DNA from: a virus
Length of the DNA: 26,204 nt
IMG/VR virus record: IMGVR_UViG_3300012920_009446
Span: 1 to 26,204 of that record
Strand: one strand, 5' to 3'
Part shown: piece after piece, positions 7,551 through 16,329 of the stretch
Position numbering within the stretch: position 1 is the first letter of the stretch
Layout of the letters: each line of letters starts with the position of its first letter
Program-made: the position numbers and the translations under genes
Notes under the pieces: generated by a model
Told to the model about the DNA's origin: nothing
What the model saw: the letters and a program-made list of their open reading frames with translations, nothing else
Database searches by the model: none

Positions 7551-9575
7551 TTATGAATCTTCAACTTTTTTACTATGATAAAGAATTGCAGAGGGATATA
7601 CGGGAAGCTGATGAGTTTCTGAAATTTCTATAATTTCATTATTTTGACCCAGTTCTGATATTTTATTAAAATCACGCACGCACGCAAGGCCTGTAGTTTC
7701 CCATAGTTCTTTTTTCTCAGATACTACAACAGACTCAACTAAGCTATCTAAAGTTTTTAACTGAGTTTTATTTAACCTTTTTACTTTGTGGTTTTTTCTT
7801 AACTCGGAAGCAAGACAGGTTCTTAATTTTTCTATATCATATACAGTATTTTGTATATCTGCTCTGTTAAAACTTGCTGTAGCTCCTGTAGGTCTTCCAG
7901 TCTCATTTGGAACATTATTTTGCTGTTGCTTTGCTGCTCTTCTTCTTTCTAAAGTTGCAGCCTTCTGGGCTTTTTCTTGAAGAGCTCTATCTTCCTCTGC
8001 TCCAGCAGGCTCAACTGGAGGAACTCCTCCAACCAAAGGATTATACATCCCTTCCTCTCTTTGGTCTACGTATTTCTTTTGAGCATTTTCTAATTCTTCA
8101 GGAGTAGGATAAACGCCAGTTTGAATTGTTCTTAAGCCTTGTTCTGCGGGGAGAACGCCCAACTCTATAAGTCTTGTTGCAACTCTTTGAAGTTGGACTT
8201 CGTCTTTAATGTCAATGTTTTCAAATTTAGCAATAGGAAATTTTCTAAATCCCATTGCTCTGCACAGTATTTTTATTTGCGGCTGAAGGAAATCATTTAA
8301 AAATGCATTTCGAGCTTCTTTTAATCTTTCTAAAAATATCTGAGCTTTAACTTGAGTGTTTGCATATTTTTCTTGACCTACAATTATATTTTGTAAAGCA
8401 TCTCTAATATCTTCATTAACAACTTTATACTTTTCAGAACCAAGAACTTTATTTATATCAGGAATAATAAAATCTGCTTTAGTTGTATAGTCGCTAACCA
8501 AAACTCTTCCAACACTTTCGTTTTGAAAAAGTTGCTGCATAGCATTAAGGTTATTTGGATTAATTCCTCCATCGTCTGGTTTAGCTCCCATCGTTATCAT
8601 TAAAATAACGTTTTCTACAGTTCTACTAATTGCTTGGTCAATTTTTTTCAACTCTAACTTCCAGTTAATATCATCCAATACGGGAAACCCAAATGGGATT
8701 GCGAACGGTTCGTAATCTTGTTTTTTATAAAAGCTGTATGATAACTTTTCTGGATCAAGTGTTACAAAAATACCATCAGTAAAAAAAGCCTTATTTTTAA
8801 TTTGCTTTCTAACTTCAGCAGGCAGACTGTCAAACAGCTCTTTATCTTCTTTTGTTTTAGGGTTACGTAATCTATCAAGCTCGTACTCAGAAAGAATTTT
8901 CTTGTAATCCCCGTCTTCAAAAGCTGTAGTTTTTGTAGCAATTATATCGTAAGGATTTAAAAGTATATATCGAATAGGTATTTTGCCCAATTCTAAATTT
9001 GCATTAGCTCCGTAAATAGAAGATATTTTTTTAAAATCTTCTCTTTGAAATTTTCCATCTATCCTATAAAAGAATACATTTCCGCTTCTATAATACTCTC
9101 TAAAGTATTGGTCTTTGAGCGACCAAACCTTAATTCTATCCATCCATTTTGAAATAAACTCTCTTGCAGGTGCGGTGCCTCCCTCAAGATAAATAGGTGA
9201 ATTTGCAAATTCAGCCATAACATCGATTGCGTTTCTGAAAATTGCAACATTGCAATAAGCTTTTTGGCAGAGTTCTATCGACTGCCTAATTGAAACTCCA
9301 CTATTGTTGGATTCGAAAGGTAATATACCTTGCTGAATATTTTGATATTTATTCTTAACGTTGTTTTTATAAATTTTGTTAGACCTTGACAAACCTTCGC
9401 TTCCAGAAGTCGGTTGAGACCTCGTGTACGAAGCGGATGAATAAAAAGAATCACCACAAAACTTTGGCTCGATTTGATCTGAATCGTTTTTTAAAAGTTC
9501 CCCCAAATTGTTGTTGGGAACATTCTGCTTAAATTGATTCCAGTATTCGGATGTTTTTGTATATTTCCTAGGCAT
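7551..9575 (-). CDS. Portal protein (about 674 aa)
   Basis: This is a large soluble protein directly downstream of the terminase region and upstream of protease and capsid genes, the standard portal position. It has an N-terminal low-complexity Asn/Ser arm, then a region with many aromatic and basic residues including RNAIDVMAEF and YFREYYRSGNVFFYR, the type of helix-strand alternation seen in portal wing domains. A long helical stem/crown region (about 330-480) follows, then a Gln/Ala/Arg-rich C-terminal part (AAKQQQNN). I chose the ATG at 9573-9575; an in-frame TTG at 9593 adds six residues, and neither has a clear Shine-Dalgarno. The dodecameric portal role is established for the family; the assignment rests on context plus size. 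Confidence 0.8.
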   Translation of the reverse strand: MPRKYTKTSEYWNQFKQNVPNNNLGELLKNDSDQIEPKFCGDSFYSSASYTRSQPTSGSEGLSRSNKIYKNNVKNKYQNIQQGILPFESNNSGVSIRQSIELCQKAYCNVAIFRNAIDVMAEFANSPIYLEGGTAPAREFISKWMDRIKVWSLKDQYFREYYRSGNVFFYRIDGKFQREDFKKISSIYGANANLELGKIPIRYILLNPYDIIATKTTAFEDGDYKKILSEYELDRLRNPKTKEDKELFDSLPAEVRKQIKNKAFFTDGIFVTLDPEKLSYSFYKKQDYEPFAIPFGFPVLDDINWKLELKKIDQAISRTVENVILMITMGAKPDDGGINPNNLNAMQQLFQNESVGRVLVSDYTTKADFIIPDINKVLGSEKYKVVNEDIRDALQNIIVGQEKYANTQVKAQIFLERLKEARNAFLNDFLQPQIKILCRAMGFRKFPIAKFENIDIKDEVQLQRVATRLIELGVLPAEQGLRTIQTGVYPTPEELENAQKKYVDQREEGMYNPLVGGVPPVEPAGAEEDRALQEKAQKAATLERRRAAKQQQNNVPNETGRPTGATASFNRADIQNTVYDIEKLRTCLASELRKNHKVKRLNKTQLKTLDSLVESVVVSEKKELWETTGLACVRDFNKISELGQNNEIIEISETHQLPVYPSAILYHSKKVEDS

Positions 9576-9622
9576 ATTAGATGTTACACCCAAAAATCTA
9601 AAAGTCTAACTAAAGTTAAAAG

Positions 9623-10396
9623 TTAACTTTCAAAGTTCTCTGCTCTTTCTATGGATTGCCTTAGTGCTATAGAAGGATCGACGTACTTTAGAAAAGCATT
9701 TAGCGGCGAAGTTTTAGTGCAAGATATAAGCTCAACACCGATGGGTGCTCCATATTTTGCAAAAGAATGGAAAAACGACAACTGCTGCATATAAAGCCTT
9801 TTGTTTTTATCTTCTTGAGCTTTTGATATTTCTCCTGCGGGAGAGTCTTCGTCGTGATTAAAAGGTCTATATTCCGTGGAATCTGAAAAATAAGGTTTTT
9901 CTGAAAAACCTAGATCGGAACCAATTAAATGTATCCTCTTGAAGCCCATCCATATCAACATATGCATGGCTGTGGCAACAGTATTGTTTGCCCATATAAA
10001 TTTAGCCTTATGCGCTCTGCGCCTAAAAATCTCTCTTGCAGGATCTTTCGTCATATCAGAATCTATAGTAGCAAAATAAACAAAAGGAAAGTCTTTGACT
10101 TTTTTGCCTCTAACCGTGTGCTGATTATAAGGGTTTCTTAAAATTTTCCAAAATGGTTCTGTCCATATTTTTTCATTAAAACATTTTGGGTAATCCATCC
10201 CTAACCATATATCAGGTTTTATTTTAGGATATGTGGTATTTATACCTATTTTAAAAATAGGCTTATCGTTAAAGTCTTCAGCCTTAATAGCTTTCAGCGA
10301 CGGGCCAGAAGAAAAAACATAAGCGTCTATATTTGAATTGGCTTTTGCAAAAAAAGCATCTACTAAACCCGCGCCACATTCATAAACTAATCCCAT
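9623..10396 (-). CDS. DUF115/MptE-like protein, possible glycosyltransferase (257 aa)
   Basis: Residues 26-34 (YVFSSGPSL) match the GPSL nucleotide-loop motif of DUF115 (Maf/MptE-like) and related sialyltransferase-type proteins. A second block at about 137-163 (NNTVATAMHMLIWMG, then IHLIGSDLGF) matches the C-terminal part of that fold, with a middle KPDIWLGMDYP segment also typical. Proteins of this superfamily include Maf flagellin glycosyltransferases, so sugar transfer is a reasonable inference, though the fold also hosts pterin enzymes. It lies oddly between TerL and portal genes, inside the morphogenesis operon, so it may modify a virion protein or the host envelope during assembly. The family resemblance is by eye. 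Confidence 0.6.
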   Translation of the reverse strand: MGLVYECGAGLVDAFFAKANSNIDAYVFSSGPSLKAIKAEDFNDKPIFKIGINTTYPKIKPDIWLGMDYPKCFNEKIWTEPFWKILRNPYNQHTVRGKKVKDFPFVYFATIDSDMTKDPAREIFRRRAHKAKFIWANNTVATAMHMLIWMGFKRIHLIGSDLGFSEKPYFSDSTEYRPFNHDEDSPAGEISKAQEDKNKRLYMQQLSFFHSFAKYGAPIGVELISCTKTSPLNAFLKYVDPSIALRQSIERAENFES

Positions 10397-10428
10397 GTAG
10401 ATTTTATATTTGTAATATTTTTTTTCTA

Positions 10429-12294
10429 CTATCTTATAAACATTGGAGTAAAAGTAGAAACGGTATTGTCTTTTGCACTCATCATATCATAATGAATCTT
10501 AATCATCCAATTACCTAAAACGAGTGCAGAATAACTATCTTTTCTGGCTTTTTCTGGACCAGTCTGCCTTTTGAGCGTTGGGGGCAAATCAAAAGTTTGA
10601 GTGCCCTGAGGAGATGTAGTTATCTGTATAAGGGAGCATTCAGTTTTTGTCAACTCTATTATATCTTCTTGATGCTCGACAAAGTCAATCATTTTTGCAG
10701 AAGAACTTTGTTTTTCTTTGTCAATAATATTTGAAAACTTTAAGCTATCAATAGGGATTTTCTTTTTTCTTTGGGTTTCGTAATATTCGTCCATCGCTTT
10801 AGAAGCAAACCAAATTCTCTTATGATCAAAGTTAGCTTGCAATAATTCATTTGCCCGACGAATCCATGCACTTGTAGGCTTCCTGAGTACGCATATTTTT
10901 CTGTCTTTTAAAGAGTATTGTTTTTTAGCTTGCATAAGGGCGGATTGGTAGTCATCAATGTCGTCCCAGTTTGCATCAATCATTCCAATTTCAATACCGC
11001 TATTTTTAAATTGAGAGCTTTCGTTTGCAGCGCTAAGGAACTGAACTCCGCCATTATAATCCCCTACAATCGAAACCACGTTAAAGTTAGTCAACAAATA
11101 ATGCATATAGTTTATATGCTGTTTCATTGGCGCACCAGCTAAAGCGTAACTATGTACAAGCACGCCCTGTTTGGTTTCATCGTTTAATTTAAACATGTGT
11201 ATTGCAAAATCGTCACTACTTTCACTTTCTGCCCAGCTGGGGTCAAATGCCATAAGGTATTTTGACTTAGGATCTCCTTGAACCTCTACGCTTGGAGGTT
11301 GACCTTCTGGAACCGTACAGGCTGCCATTTTCGATGTCTTAAAGTATCCAGAACTATCATCAGTAAATACTGCCCCAAACTCTCTGTCAAACTGCGATTG
11401 ACTCATGGAAGCTTTTGCTTGATCAATTAAGTTTTGATCATAAAGCTGTTGAGGAGCACAATCATAACTAAAATGCATAACTACCCTATTTGCTTCTGTA
11501 GGGTTTTTGTTCCCAGCCTGAATTAAATTATCAAACTGTTCATAAACTTTATACATATACTCAAACTTATAAGACGCAGAGGAAAGCATGATCAATTTAT
11601 TGTTTGGCCAAACATATCGATCCTCTTCTTTCATTTCTCCTTTCTCAATTAAACTAGTCTCTAACTTATACAGGTCGTCTCGCTGGGTAGGGTTTTCAAC
11701 TACCGACAAGAACGGAATAATAACCTCATTATAAATTCTTTCGGGCATCAATAAAAACTCGTCGATAATGATTCTATGAAAACGAAACCCACGAAGCTTT
11801 TCTCCATCTCCTAGGGGCAATGCATGAATTTGACTATCACCAATAGAAAGAGTCCATTGGTCGTTTGTTTTTGAAGTCTTCGTAATACATTGCGATAAAA
11901 ATGCAGCTTCTGGCTTATTTGCTATGTCTTCAATTTTTTTAAAAATCATTTTTGCCTGCCTAAAAGATTTAGATAAAATTCCTATTTGTACTCCTTGGTT
12001 GAGCATCGCATCCATGAATGCGAAAACTCCAGTAGTCCAAGATTTAGACATTCCTCGACTCCATACTCCTAAGAAGTAATCCGTCTGGAACATTGACTTG
12101 ATCGCCATATGCTGAAAGGGAAAAAGCTTGACGCCAGCAATTAAATCTGTTGCAAAAGTTGTATTACCTCTTAAAAACTTATACAACAAAAGCTTTGCTT
12201 CTTTTTCTTCAAGATAGCCTTTTTTAGAAAGGATTTCTTGATTAATATTAGAGTAAGATTCTCTTGCGATTTGATTGCCAACTTCCCAACTCAT
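10429..12294 (-). CDS. terL: Terminase large subunit, packaging ATPase-nuclease (621 aa)
   Basis: The ATPase domain shows a Walker A-type loop at residues 78-86 (WSRGMSKSW) and a Walker B at about 175-179 (IIIDE, with Glu179 as catalytic base). The nuclease domain begins near residue 348 with MAFDPSW (Asp351), a second acidic site in IVGDYNGG (about 412-418), and an Asp in RKDSYSAL near residue 590, matching an RNase H-like metal triad. TerL translocates DNA into the prohead through the portal and cuts the concatemer. The length is at the upper end of the usual range. The start overlaps the zinc-finger nuclease gene by four bases; the upstream AGAAG is a modest Shine-Dalgarno. Confidence 0.92.
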   Translation of the reverse strand: MSWEVGNQIARESYSNINQEILSKKGYLEEKEAKLLLYKFLRGNTTFATDLIAGVKLFPFQHMAIKSMFQTDYFLGVWSRGMSKSWTTGVFAFMDAMLNQGVQIGILSKSFRQAKMIFKKIEDIANKPEAAFLSQCITKTSKTNDQWTLSIGDSQIHALPLGDGEKLRGFRFHRIIIDEFLLMPERIYNEVIIPFLSVVENPTQRDDLYKLETSLIEKGEMKEEDRYVWPNNKLIMLSSASYKFEYMYKVYEQFDNLIQAGNKNPTEANRVVMHFSYDCAPQQLYDQNLIDQAKASMSQSQFDREFGAVFTDDSSGYFKTSKMAACTVPEGQPPSVEVQGDPKSKYLMAFDPSWAESESSDDFAIHMFKLNDETKQGVLVHSYALAGAPMKQHINYMHYLLTNFNVVSIVGDYNGGVQFLSAANESSQFKNSGIEIGMIDANWDDIDDYQSALMQAKKQYSLKDRKICVLRKPTSAWIRRANELLQANFDHKRIWFASKAMDEYYETQRKKKIPIDSLKFSNIIDKEKQSSSAKMIDFVEHQEDIIELTKTECSLIQITTSPQGTQTFDLPPTLKRQTGPEKARKDSYSALVLGNWMIKIHYDMMSAKDNTVSTFTPMFIR

Positions 12295-13232
12295 TTTTCT
12301 TCTATTTTTTTATCTATAAAGTATTGCATATCGCAAGTCCATAAAGGCCTTCCAAAACCCAGTAATCTTGGAATGAGGTACTGAGAAGCTTTCCTTCCTC
12401 CTGAGAATATAATCTGAGAAACGTCAGAGTACTCTCTTGTCAGTAGTCTTGCATTATGAAATATATATGCCAAATTAGATTTATGTGGAGAAAATACGTT
12501 ATTCTTTTTTATTTTCTCTATATTGCTCTCAACAACGATGTATAAAAAACTATTAAAGTCTCTCGCTCTTTCTAGCTCTCTTTTAAATCTTTCAAAGCCA
12601 ACAGACATTGTAGACTTAAAGTCTCCTTCGCTTTTTCTGTCAACGTATGTGTAGCTATAGCTACTCCCACCTAATGTGTAGTCCCCAAAATCAAGCTTTA
12701 AACTTTTTGATTTTTTAAACTCTAAAGGTTTTTGCTCTCTTGTATCTATGAAAATCTCAAGCTCTTCATAACGACAGTCTTTATCAAAAAATCCTTTTAC
12801 TATATTATGAGGAAACCTCGGCTCAATTTGAGCTTGACTACAAGCCTCACTAAAACTTCCAAAGCATTTCTTGTACATATCAACAGTAGGCATATCAGAA
12901 AGAACTAAATCAATGTGACAGGGAGATTTAGTTAAATCTTTGTCCTTTATCATATTTTTAAGCTTACCAAGAATATATTTTTTTGTTTCTTCTGTTGGGC
13001 CTTCCCTATCAAACCATTGTTTTAGTTGAGACAAGCTTGAAAAATCTTTAGAGAAGTATTCTTTTTTGTTTTTGAATGGCATGGGCTTTCCAGTAAGTAG
13101 ATTTTTTCTAGGAAAAAATTTCGTATAATATTCAGCCACAGTGAGGTTATGTTTTTTGAGGTGGGCATGCAAAGACCTTTCGGTTTTAAACTTTTGACCG
13201 CATTCCTTGCATTCTAGTATTGATTCACTCAT
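12291..13232 (-). CDS. C2H2 zinc-finger + ERCC4-type nuclease (313 aa)
   Basis: The N-terminus carries a C2H2 finger (Cys8, Cys11, His24, His28; pattern CKECGQKF..SLHAHLKKH) followed by the LTVAEYY segment that often accompanies such fingers in phage endonucleases. Residues about 158-290 form an ERCC4/XPF-type nuclease: IDTREQKP (Asp163), GDY (Gly183-Asp184), then VDRKS (198-201) and Asp204, with a helix containing ERFKRELE. The usual GD..ERKxxxD motif has Asp198 in place of Glu, which may or may not preserve activity. It sits directly before TerL in the operon, so it may process branched DNA for packaging or recombination. The eukaryotic-style combination in a phage is notable. Confidence 0.8.
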   Translation of the reverse strand: MSESILECKECGQKFKTERSLHAHLKKHNLTVAEYYTKFFPRKNLLTGKPMPFKNKKEYFSKDFSSLSQLKQWFDREGPTEETKKYILGKLKNMIKDKDLTKSPCHIDLVLSDMPTVDMYKKCFGSFSEACSQAQIEPRFPHNIVKGFFDKDCRYEELEIFIDTREQKPLEFKKSKSLKLDFGDYTLGGSSYSYTYVDRKSEGDFKSTMSVGFERFKRELERARDFNSFLYIVVESNIEKIKKNNVFSPHKSNLAYIFHNARLLTREYSDVSQIIFSGGRKASQYLIPRLLGFGRPLWTCDMQYFIDKKIEEK

Positions 13233-13575
13233 ATTTTTCCGCGTGACCTTCTGACACCATCATTTCGTTAACACTTTTTCCTTCTTTAAATATTTCTCCT
13301 ATGATTCTTCCGTATTTGCCTATACCGTGACACCTTAATATAAGATCGCCGTTATTTGCAGAGCAAATTTCAATTAATCTTTTTGTTGCAGCCATACCTT
13401 TTTTCTTTTCTTCTAAATCTCTCGTTCTTGACTCTGGAGCATTGATTCCATATAGTCTAATTCTTTTTTTCAGGGATATGTGAAAACCTAAATCAATAAT
13501 AACGTCAACGGTGTCTCCGTCAACAAATTTTGTTATTTCTTTTATTAAATAGGTATATGCAGGTGAGCTTGCCAT
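13225..13575 (-). CDS. Staphylococcal nuclease-like (SNase/thermonuclease) protein (116 aa)
   Basis: The short chain carries the SNase core: VDGDTVDV (18-25), RLYGINAPES (Arg40, Glu48) and YGR (Arg90). These correspond to the Ca-binding Asp and the catalytic Arg-Glu-Arg set of the family. It lacks a signal peptide, so it would act inside the infected cell, perhaps in host DNA degradation or DNA end processing. Its ATG overlaps the previous stop by one base (TAATG), and its end overlaps the zinc-finger nuclease start by eight bases. SNase-like genes are a familiar accessory in marine phages. Confidence 0.88.
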   Translation of the reverse strand: MASSPAYTYLIKEITKFVDGDTVDVIIDLGFHISLKKRIRLYGINAPESRTRDLEEKKKGMAATKRLIEICSANNGDLILRCHGIGKYGRIIGEIFKEGKSVNEMMVSEGHAEKYE

Positions 13576-14639
13576 TATATTGCATCGTTTTTAGAGATTC
13601 CGAGAATTCTTGCTTTCCAGGCGGGCATTGATTCCATTTTTTCAGCCTCCTCTTCCACAAGTTTATTTTGCATTTGAGCCATTTTAACCATAATCTCCCT
13701 CTCCTCCTCTTCTTGAAATAACTTTACCAAGGCAAGGATGTTTGCTGTCTGTTGCTGTTTACTATTTAATCTTTTTGCTCGGTCACCCTGAAGCTTAGTA
13801 ATTACTCTGTCTATTCTGCCCACACATTGATTATACTCTTCGCTTTTAGTTTTTAGTATCTCTGTAAGCCTTATTGTAAAATCATTACCCTCTTCTGCAT
13901 CGTCAAACATATCATTTAGTTTTAATTTTTGTTTTTCAATTTGCTTGAGATTAATGTAATCCATGCATACATTTATGTATAAATTAATTTCATCTGGAGT
14001 CAGGTCTGGCTTATCCCAACAGGCTCGAATGAATTCTGCCTCAAATAAAGTTCTATCATGGCTATCGCTGTAACTATTTATTTGGTACAAAAATCTAGGA
14101 GATGACAATATTGCCTGCATAAAGTCAATAGATACCTCCTCAGACCTAGTCATTTTCTCAGCAGAAAGATTTATTGATGCAGCAGAATTTATTTTTTTAA
14201 TTGTTGACACCCTAGATGAAGGAGGGCAGTACTCAACTCCTCTGGCAGAATCCTCAGGCGTAATACTAAGCGGCATTTCTTCCCTTATAAATTCAGCTAT
14301 AACAGTAGTTTCTTTACTTAACGGAGTTATCTTATCATTGGCAAATATAATTTTAGCAATCTGAAAGGCATTCATTCCGTCCGAAGCATGAATCTTGATA
14401 AACTCTTTATTTTCTTCTGTAAGCTCTACAGGCTTAGCGGGAGCGTTTTTTGTAGTAGTAAACTCTGTCCCTTTTTCTATAAGGTATGCTCTTACAGCTC
14501 TACCTTCTTTTGTGCGGCCATCAAGAGAGTCATCCATAAATACCGCTCTGGTTAACTCAATTAAATCAGTTATTGAGGATGCATTTTTATCGATAAAATT
14601 TTTTTGATCCTCTGAAAGTTTAATAGATTTACTGCTCAT
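13575..14639 (-). CDS. Candidate terminase small subunit with duplicated N-terminal domain (354 aa)
   Basis: Two copies of an approximately 52-residue unit lie in tandem at residues 6-57 and 71-122. Both share the pattern L-[ST]-E-x-x-K-x-F-I-x-x-x-A-S and later F-x-x-[DN]-D. Each could fold as a small helical DNA-binding domain. The middle is helical and acidic (about 210-260), and a charged, probably coiled, C-terminal segment (about 275-340) ends in KAWKARILGI-like residues. Position upstream of the nuclease genes and TerL, DNA-binding-like repeats and a coiled oligomerisation region fit a small terminase, but no family motif proves it. It could equally be a transcription-associated protein with the sigma-like gene next door. 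Confidence 0.5.
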   Translation of the reverse strand: MSSKSIKLSEDQKNFIDKNASSITDLIELTRAVFMDDSLDGRTKEGRAVRAYLIEKGTEFTTTKNAPAKPVELTEENKEFIKIHASDGMNAFQIAKIIFANDKITPLSKETTVIAEFIREEMPLSITPEDSARGVEYCPPSSRVSTIKKINSAASINLSAEKMTRSEEVSIDFMQAILSSPRFLYQINSYSDSHDRTLFEAEFIRACWDKPDLTPDEINLYINVCMDYINLKQIEKQKLKLNDMFDDAEEGNDFTIRLTEILKTKSEEYNQCVGRIDRVITKLQGDRAKRLNSKQQQTANILALVKLFQEEEEREIMVKMAQMQNKLVEEEAEKMESMPAWKARILGISKNDAI

Positions 14640-15337
14640 AAAAATATATCCTTTGTTTGCATTATTTTCTTAGCCATGTCTTTAAATTGTTTTTTCAGGT
14701 TTTTAATCTGCTTATATCCCGCCGACCTACCCTTTTCGTTGGTCTTATATCCCATTTCTTTTGCGACCTCTTCTTCACTTTTAAATTCTATAAATAGCAT
14801 TTCATAAACTTTGTAATGCCTAGCGTTTAGCTGCTTCTTAATCTCTAAATGCAACCTATTAGCTGCACTAGTCATATCGACTTCTTTGTGTTGAATTTTC
14901 TTGACTTCATACTCCTTTGTTTCTATAGGTACTGCCATTTTTATATCGTATGCGGATTTTTTAGTCTTCTCCCATTTTGCAAACAGCGGGCAGCTACTAT
15001 CTTGCTCTTTAGATTCAGTAAATGAACAAGAATCTCCATCTCCAGAACTAGAGGAAAGATTAAATGGGCAATTTAAACATGGCCTAACAAAGTTAGAATA
15101 ATTGTTTCTAAGTATATTCTTAAATTGGTTGCTAATAATTTTATTAACCCAAGGTATTAGTGGTCTTGCAGGATCCCATTGATCCCATTTGTTATAAATG
15201 TGAGCAGAAATTATTTGCTTAACGTCTTCAAAATCCATCCAGGCCAAAGAGGATAAAAACCATTTTGGCCTTCTTTTATCTATCTCTCTGGCAATTTCGG
15301 AATAATGATCTTCGTATTTCGCTTTTTTTTTAGCCAC
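14636..15337 (-). CDS. Sigma-70-like RNA polymerase factor with Cys4 insert (233 aa)
   Basis: Residues about 34-80 (FEDVKQIISAHIYNKWDQW then PWVNKIISNQFKNILRN) match sigma region 2, the core-binding and -10 recognition helices. Residues about 172-228, including EEEVAKEMGY and a following recognition-like helix, look like region 4. Between them lies a Cys cluster (Cys87, Cys90, Cys104, Cys116) that probably binds zinc. The gene would redirect host RNA polymerase to phage promoters, most plausibly late ones. It begins with GTG (15335-15337), overlapping the zinc-ribbon gene stop by eight bases. Region 2 is convincing; the promoter specificity is unknown. Confidence 0.7.
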   Translation of the reverse strand: MAKKKAKYEDHYSEIAREIDKRRPKWFLSSLAWMDFEDVKQIISAHIYNKWDQWDPARPLIPWVNKIISNQFKNILRNNYSNFVRPCLNCPFNLSSSSGDGDSCSFTESKEQDSSCPLFAKWEKTKKSAYDIKMAVPIETKEYEVKKIQHKEVDMTSAANRLHLEIKKQLNARHYKVYEMLFIEFKSEEEVAKEMGYKTNEKGRSAGYKQIKNLKKQFKDMAKKIMQTKDIFL

Positions 15338-15689
15338 GTTCGTCTATGTCCTTGCTCTTGCTCGACCTGCACATTTCTACAGAATCTTGTAAGGCGCTTC
15401 CATGCTTAGGGACATAAGGCTTTCTTTTAGTTTCTCCAATCGATCCTTTTCCAATTATAGAACCAAAAGTTTCATCGTTTCTTGGTTTATTTGTAATTTC
15501 AAAATCAAGCTTCGTAATCTTGGGCACATGTGAGCTTCCTTGAACCTCTTCTTGGGGAGCAGGAGCGGGGTTATTAGTTATCTGTCGAGATGATACAGAC
15601 AGTGAGGTTCCACATTTTGGACAAAAATTAGGCTTTTGAAGGCTATACTCGATTTTATTTCCACAAGACTGACAGTACATAAAAGACAT
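15330..15689 (-). CDS. Zinc-ribbon protein (119 aa)
   Basis: The N-terminus carries two CxxC pairs (CQSCG and CPKCG, 15 residues between them), a standard zinc ribbon. The rest is Pro/Lys-rich and probably disordered. It is immediately upstream of the sigma-like gene and overlaps it by eight bases, so the two may work together at the transcription complex, in the way small zinc-ribbon cofactors assist some phage sigma factors. I chose ATG at 15687-15689; a TTG at 15716 would add nine residues, and a further ATG lies three codons downstream. Function beyond metal binding is unknown. Confidence 0.65.
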   Translation of the reverse strand: MSFMYCQSCGNKIEYSLQKPNFCPKCGTSLSVSSRQITNNPAPAPQEEVQGSSHVPKITKLDFEITNKPRNDETFGSIIGKGSIGETKRKPYVPKHGSALQDSVEMCRSSKSKDIDERG

Positions 15690-15720
15690 ATGAATATTAT
15701 AATCGAATATCGACAACTTT

Positions 15721-16329
15721 CTATTGGGCGATATATCCTGTAATAATTTTTGCAGCAGCCCTTAGGCAATTAATTTCATCTTCTTCAAGGCTTCTAGGGC
15801 CTTTAACATAGTCTAACCCTATGAATCCTATGCTTCTTCCGCTAAAGGTCCTAATAGGTATGTTGTAGAGGCTTTTAACGCCTTTTTTGGTTAATAAAGA
15901 TTTAAGCAGTGCGTCAGAATGCATATTATTTACATCTTCCACAATATAATCTCTCTCGTGAATCATCGAACTAATATAGTCATTATAGTTAGACATTCGA
16001 TACTCTCCAGGATTATGGCATTCAGCACTAACACCATCTGAGACTACTTCATATGTACATGTAAATTTTTGCATAGGCATGCCTGATGAAAAATAATCTC
16101 CATTATGAAACTCAAAAACATAAGCTCGGTCTGCCTTAAAGTCTAAAAGTATGCCTTGTAGAACTTTTATTATTTCTGCATTCTTAAATGCAGCAGTTTC
16201 TAATTCTTTTTGATGGCCTTTATCTCCCCACCTTTTCCTAAGCCAAAGACCGCCAAAAGTTGTCAATACAGTAATAAAAGCAACTAGAATACTTTCTACA
16301 GCAATTAATGTTTCAAAAAATTTATTCAC
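15721..16329 (-). CDS. Membrane-anchored GAF-like domain protein (202 aa)
   Basis: Residues about 8-30 form one hydrophobic segment (LIAVESILVAFITVLTTFGG), followed by a basic WLRKRWGDKGH stretch, suggesting a single anchor with a cytoplasmic domain. The remainder has a GAF-like profile, notably RAYVFEFHNGDYFSSG (about 68-83), GVSAE and IPIRTFSGRSIGFIGLDY near the C-terminus. Proteins of this form occur near phage holin genes, but their role is not established. It starts with GTG (16327-16329) and overlaps the lipoprotein gene by eight bases, so it seems part of the lysis/membrane module. A ligand- or signal-sensing role is inference. Confidence 0.6.
   Translation of the reverse strand: MNKFFETLIAVESILVAFITVLTTFGGLWLRKRWGDKGHQKELETAAFKNAEIIKVLQGILLDFKADRAYVFEFHNGDYFSSGMPMQKFTCTYEVVSDGVSAECHNPGEYRMSNYNDYISSMIHERDYIVEDVNNMHSDALLKSLLTKKGVKSLYNIPIRTFSGRSIGFIGLDYVKGPRSLEEDEINCLRAAAKIITGYIAQ

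Noticed and set aside
15578-15769. Minus-strand frame spanning the zinc-ribbon/GAF junction with a hydrophobic stretch, considered as a hidden spanin
   Set aside because: It begins with TTG, overlaps two supported genes out of frame and has no lipobox.
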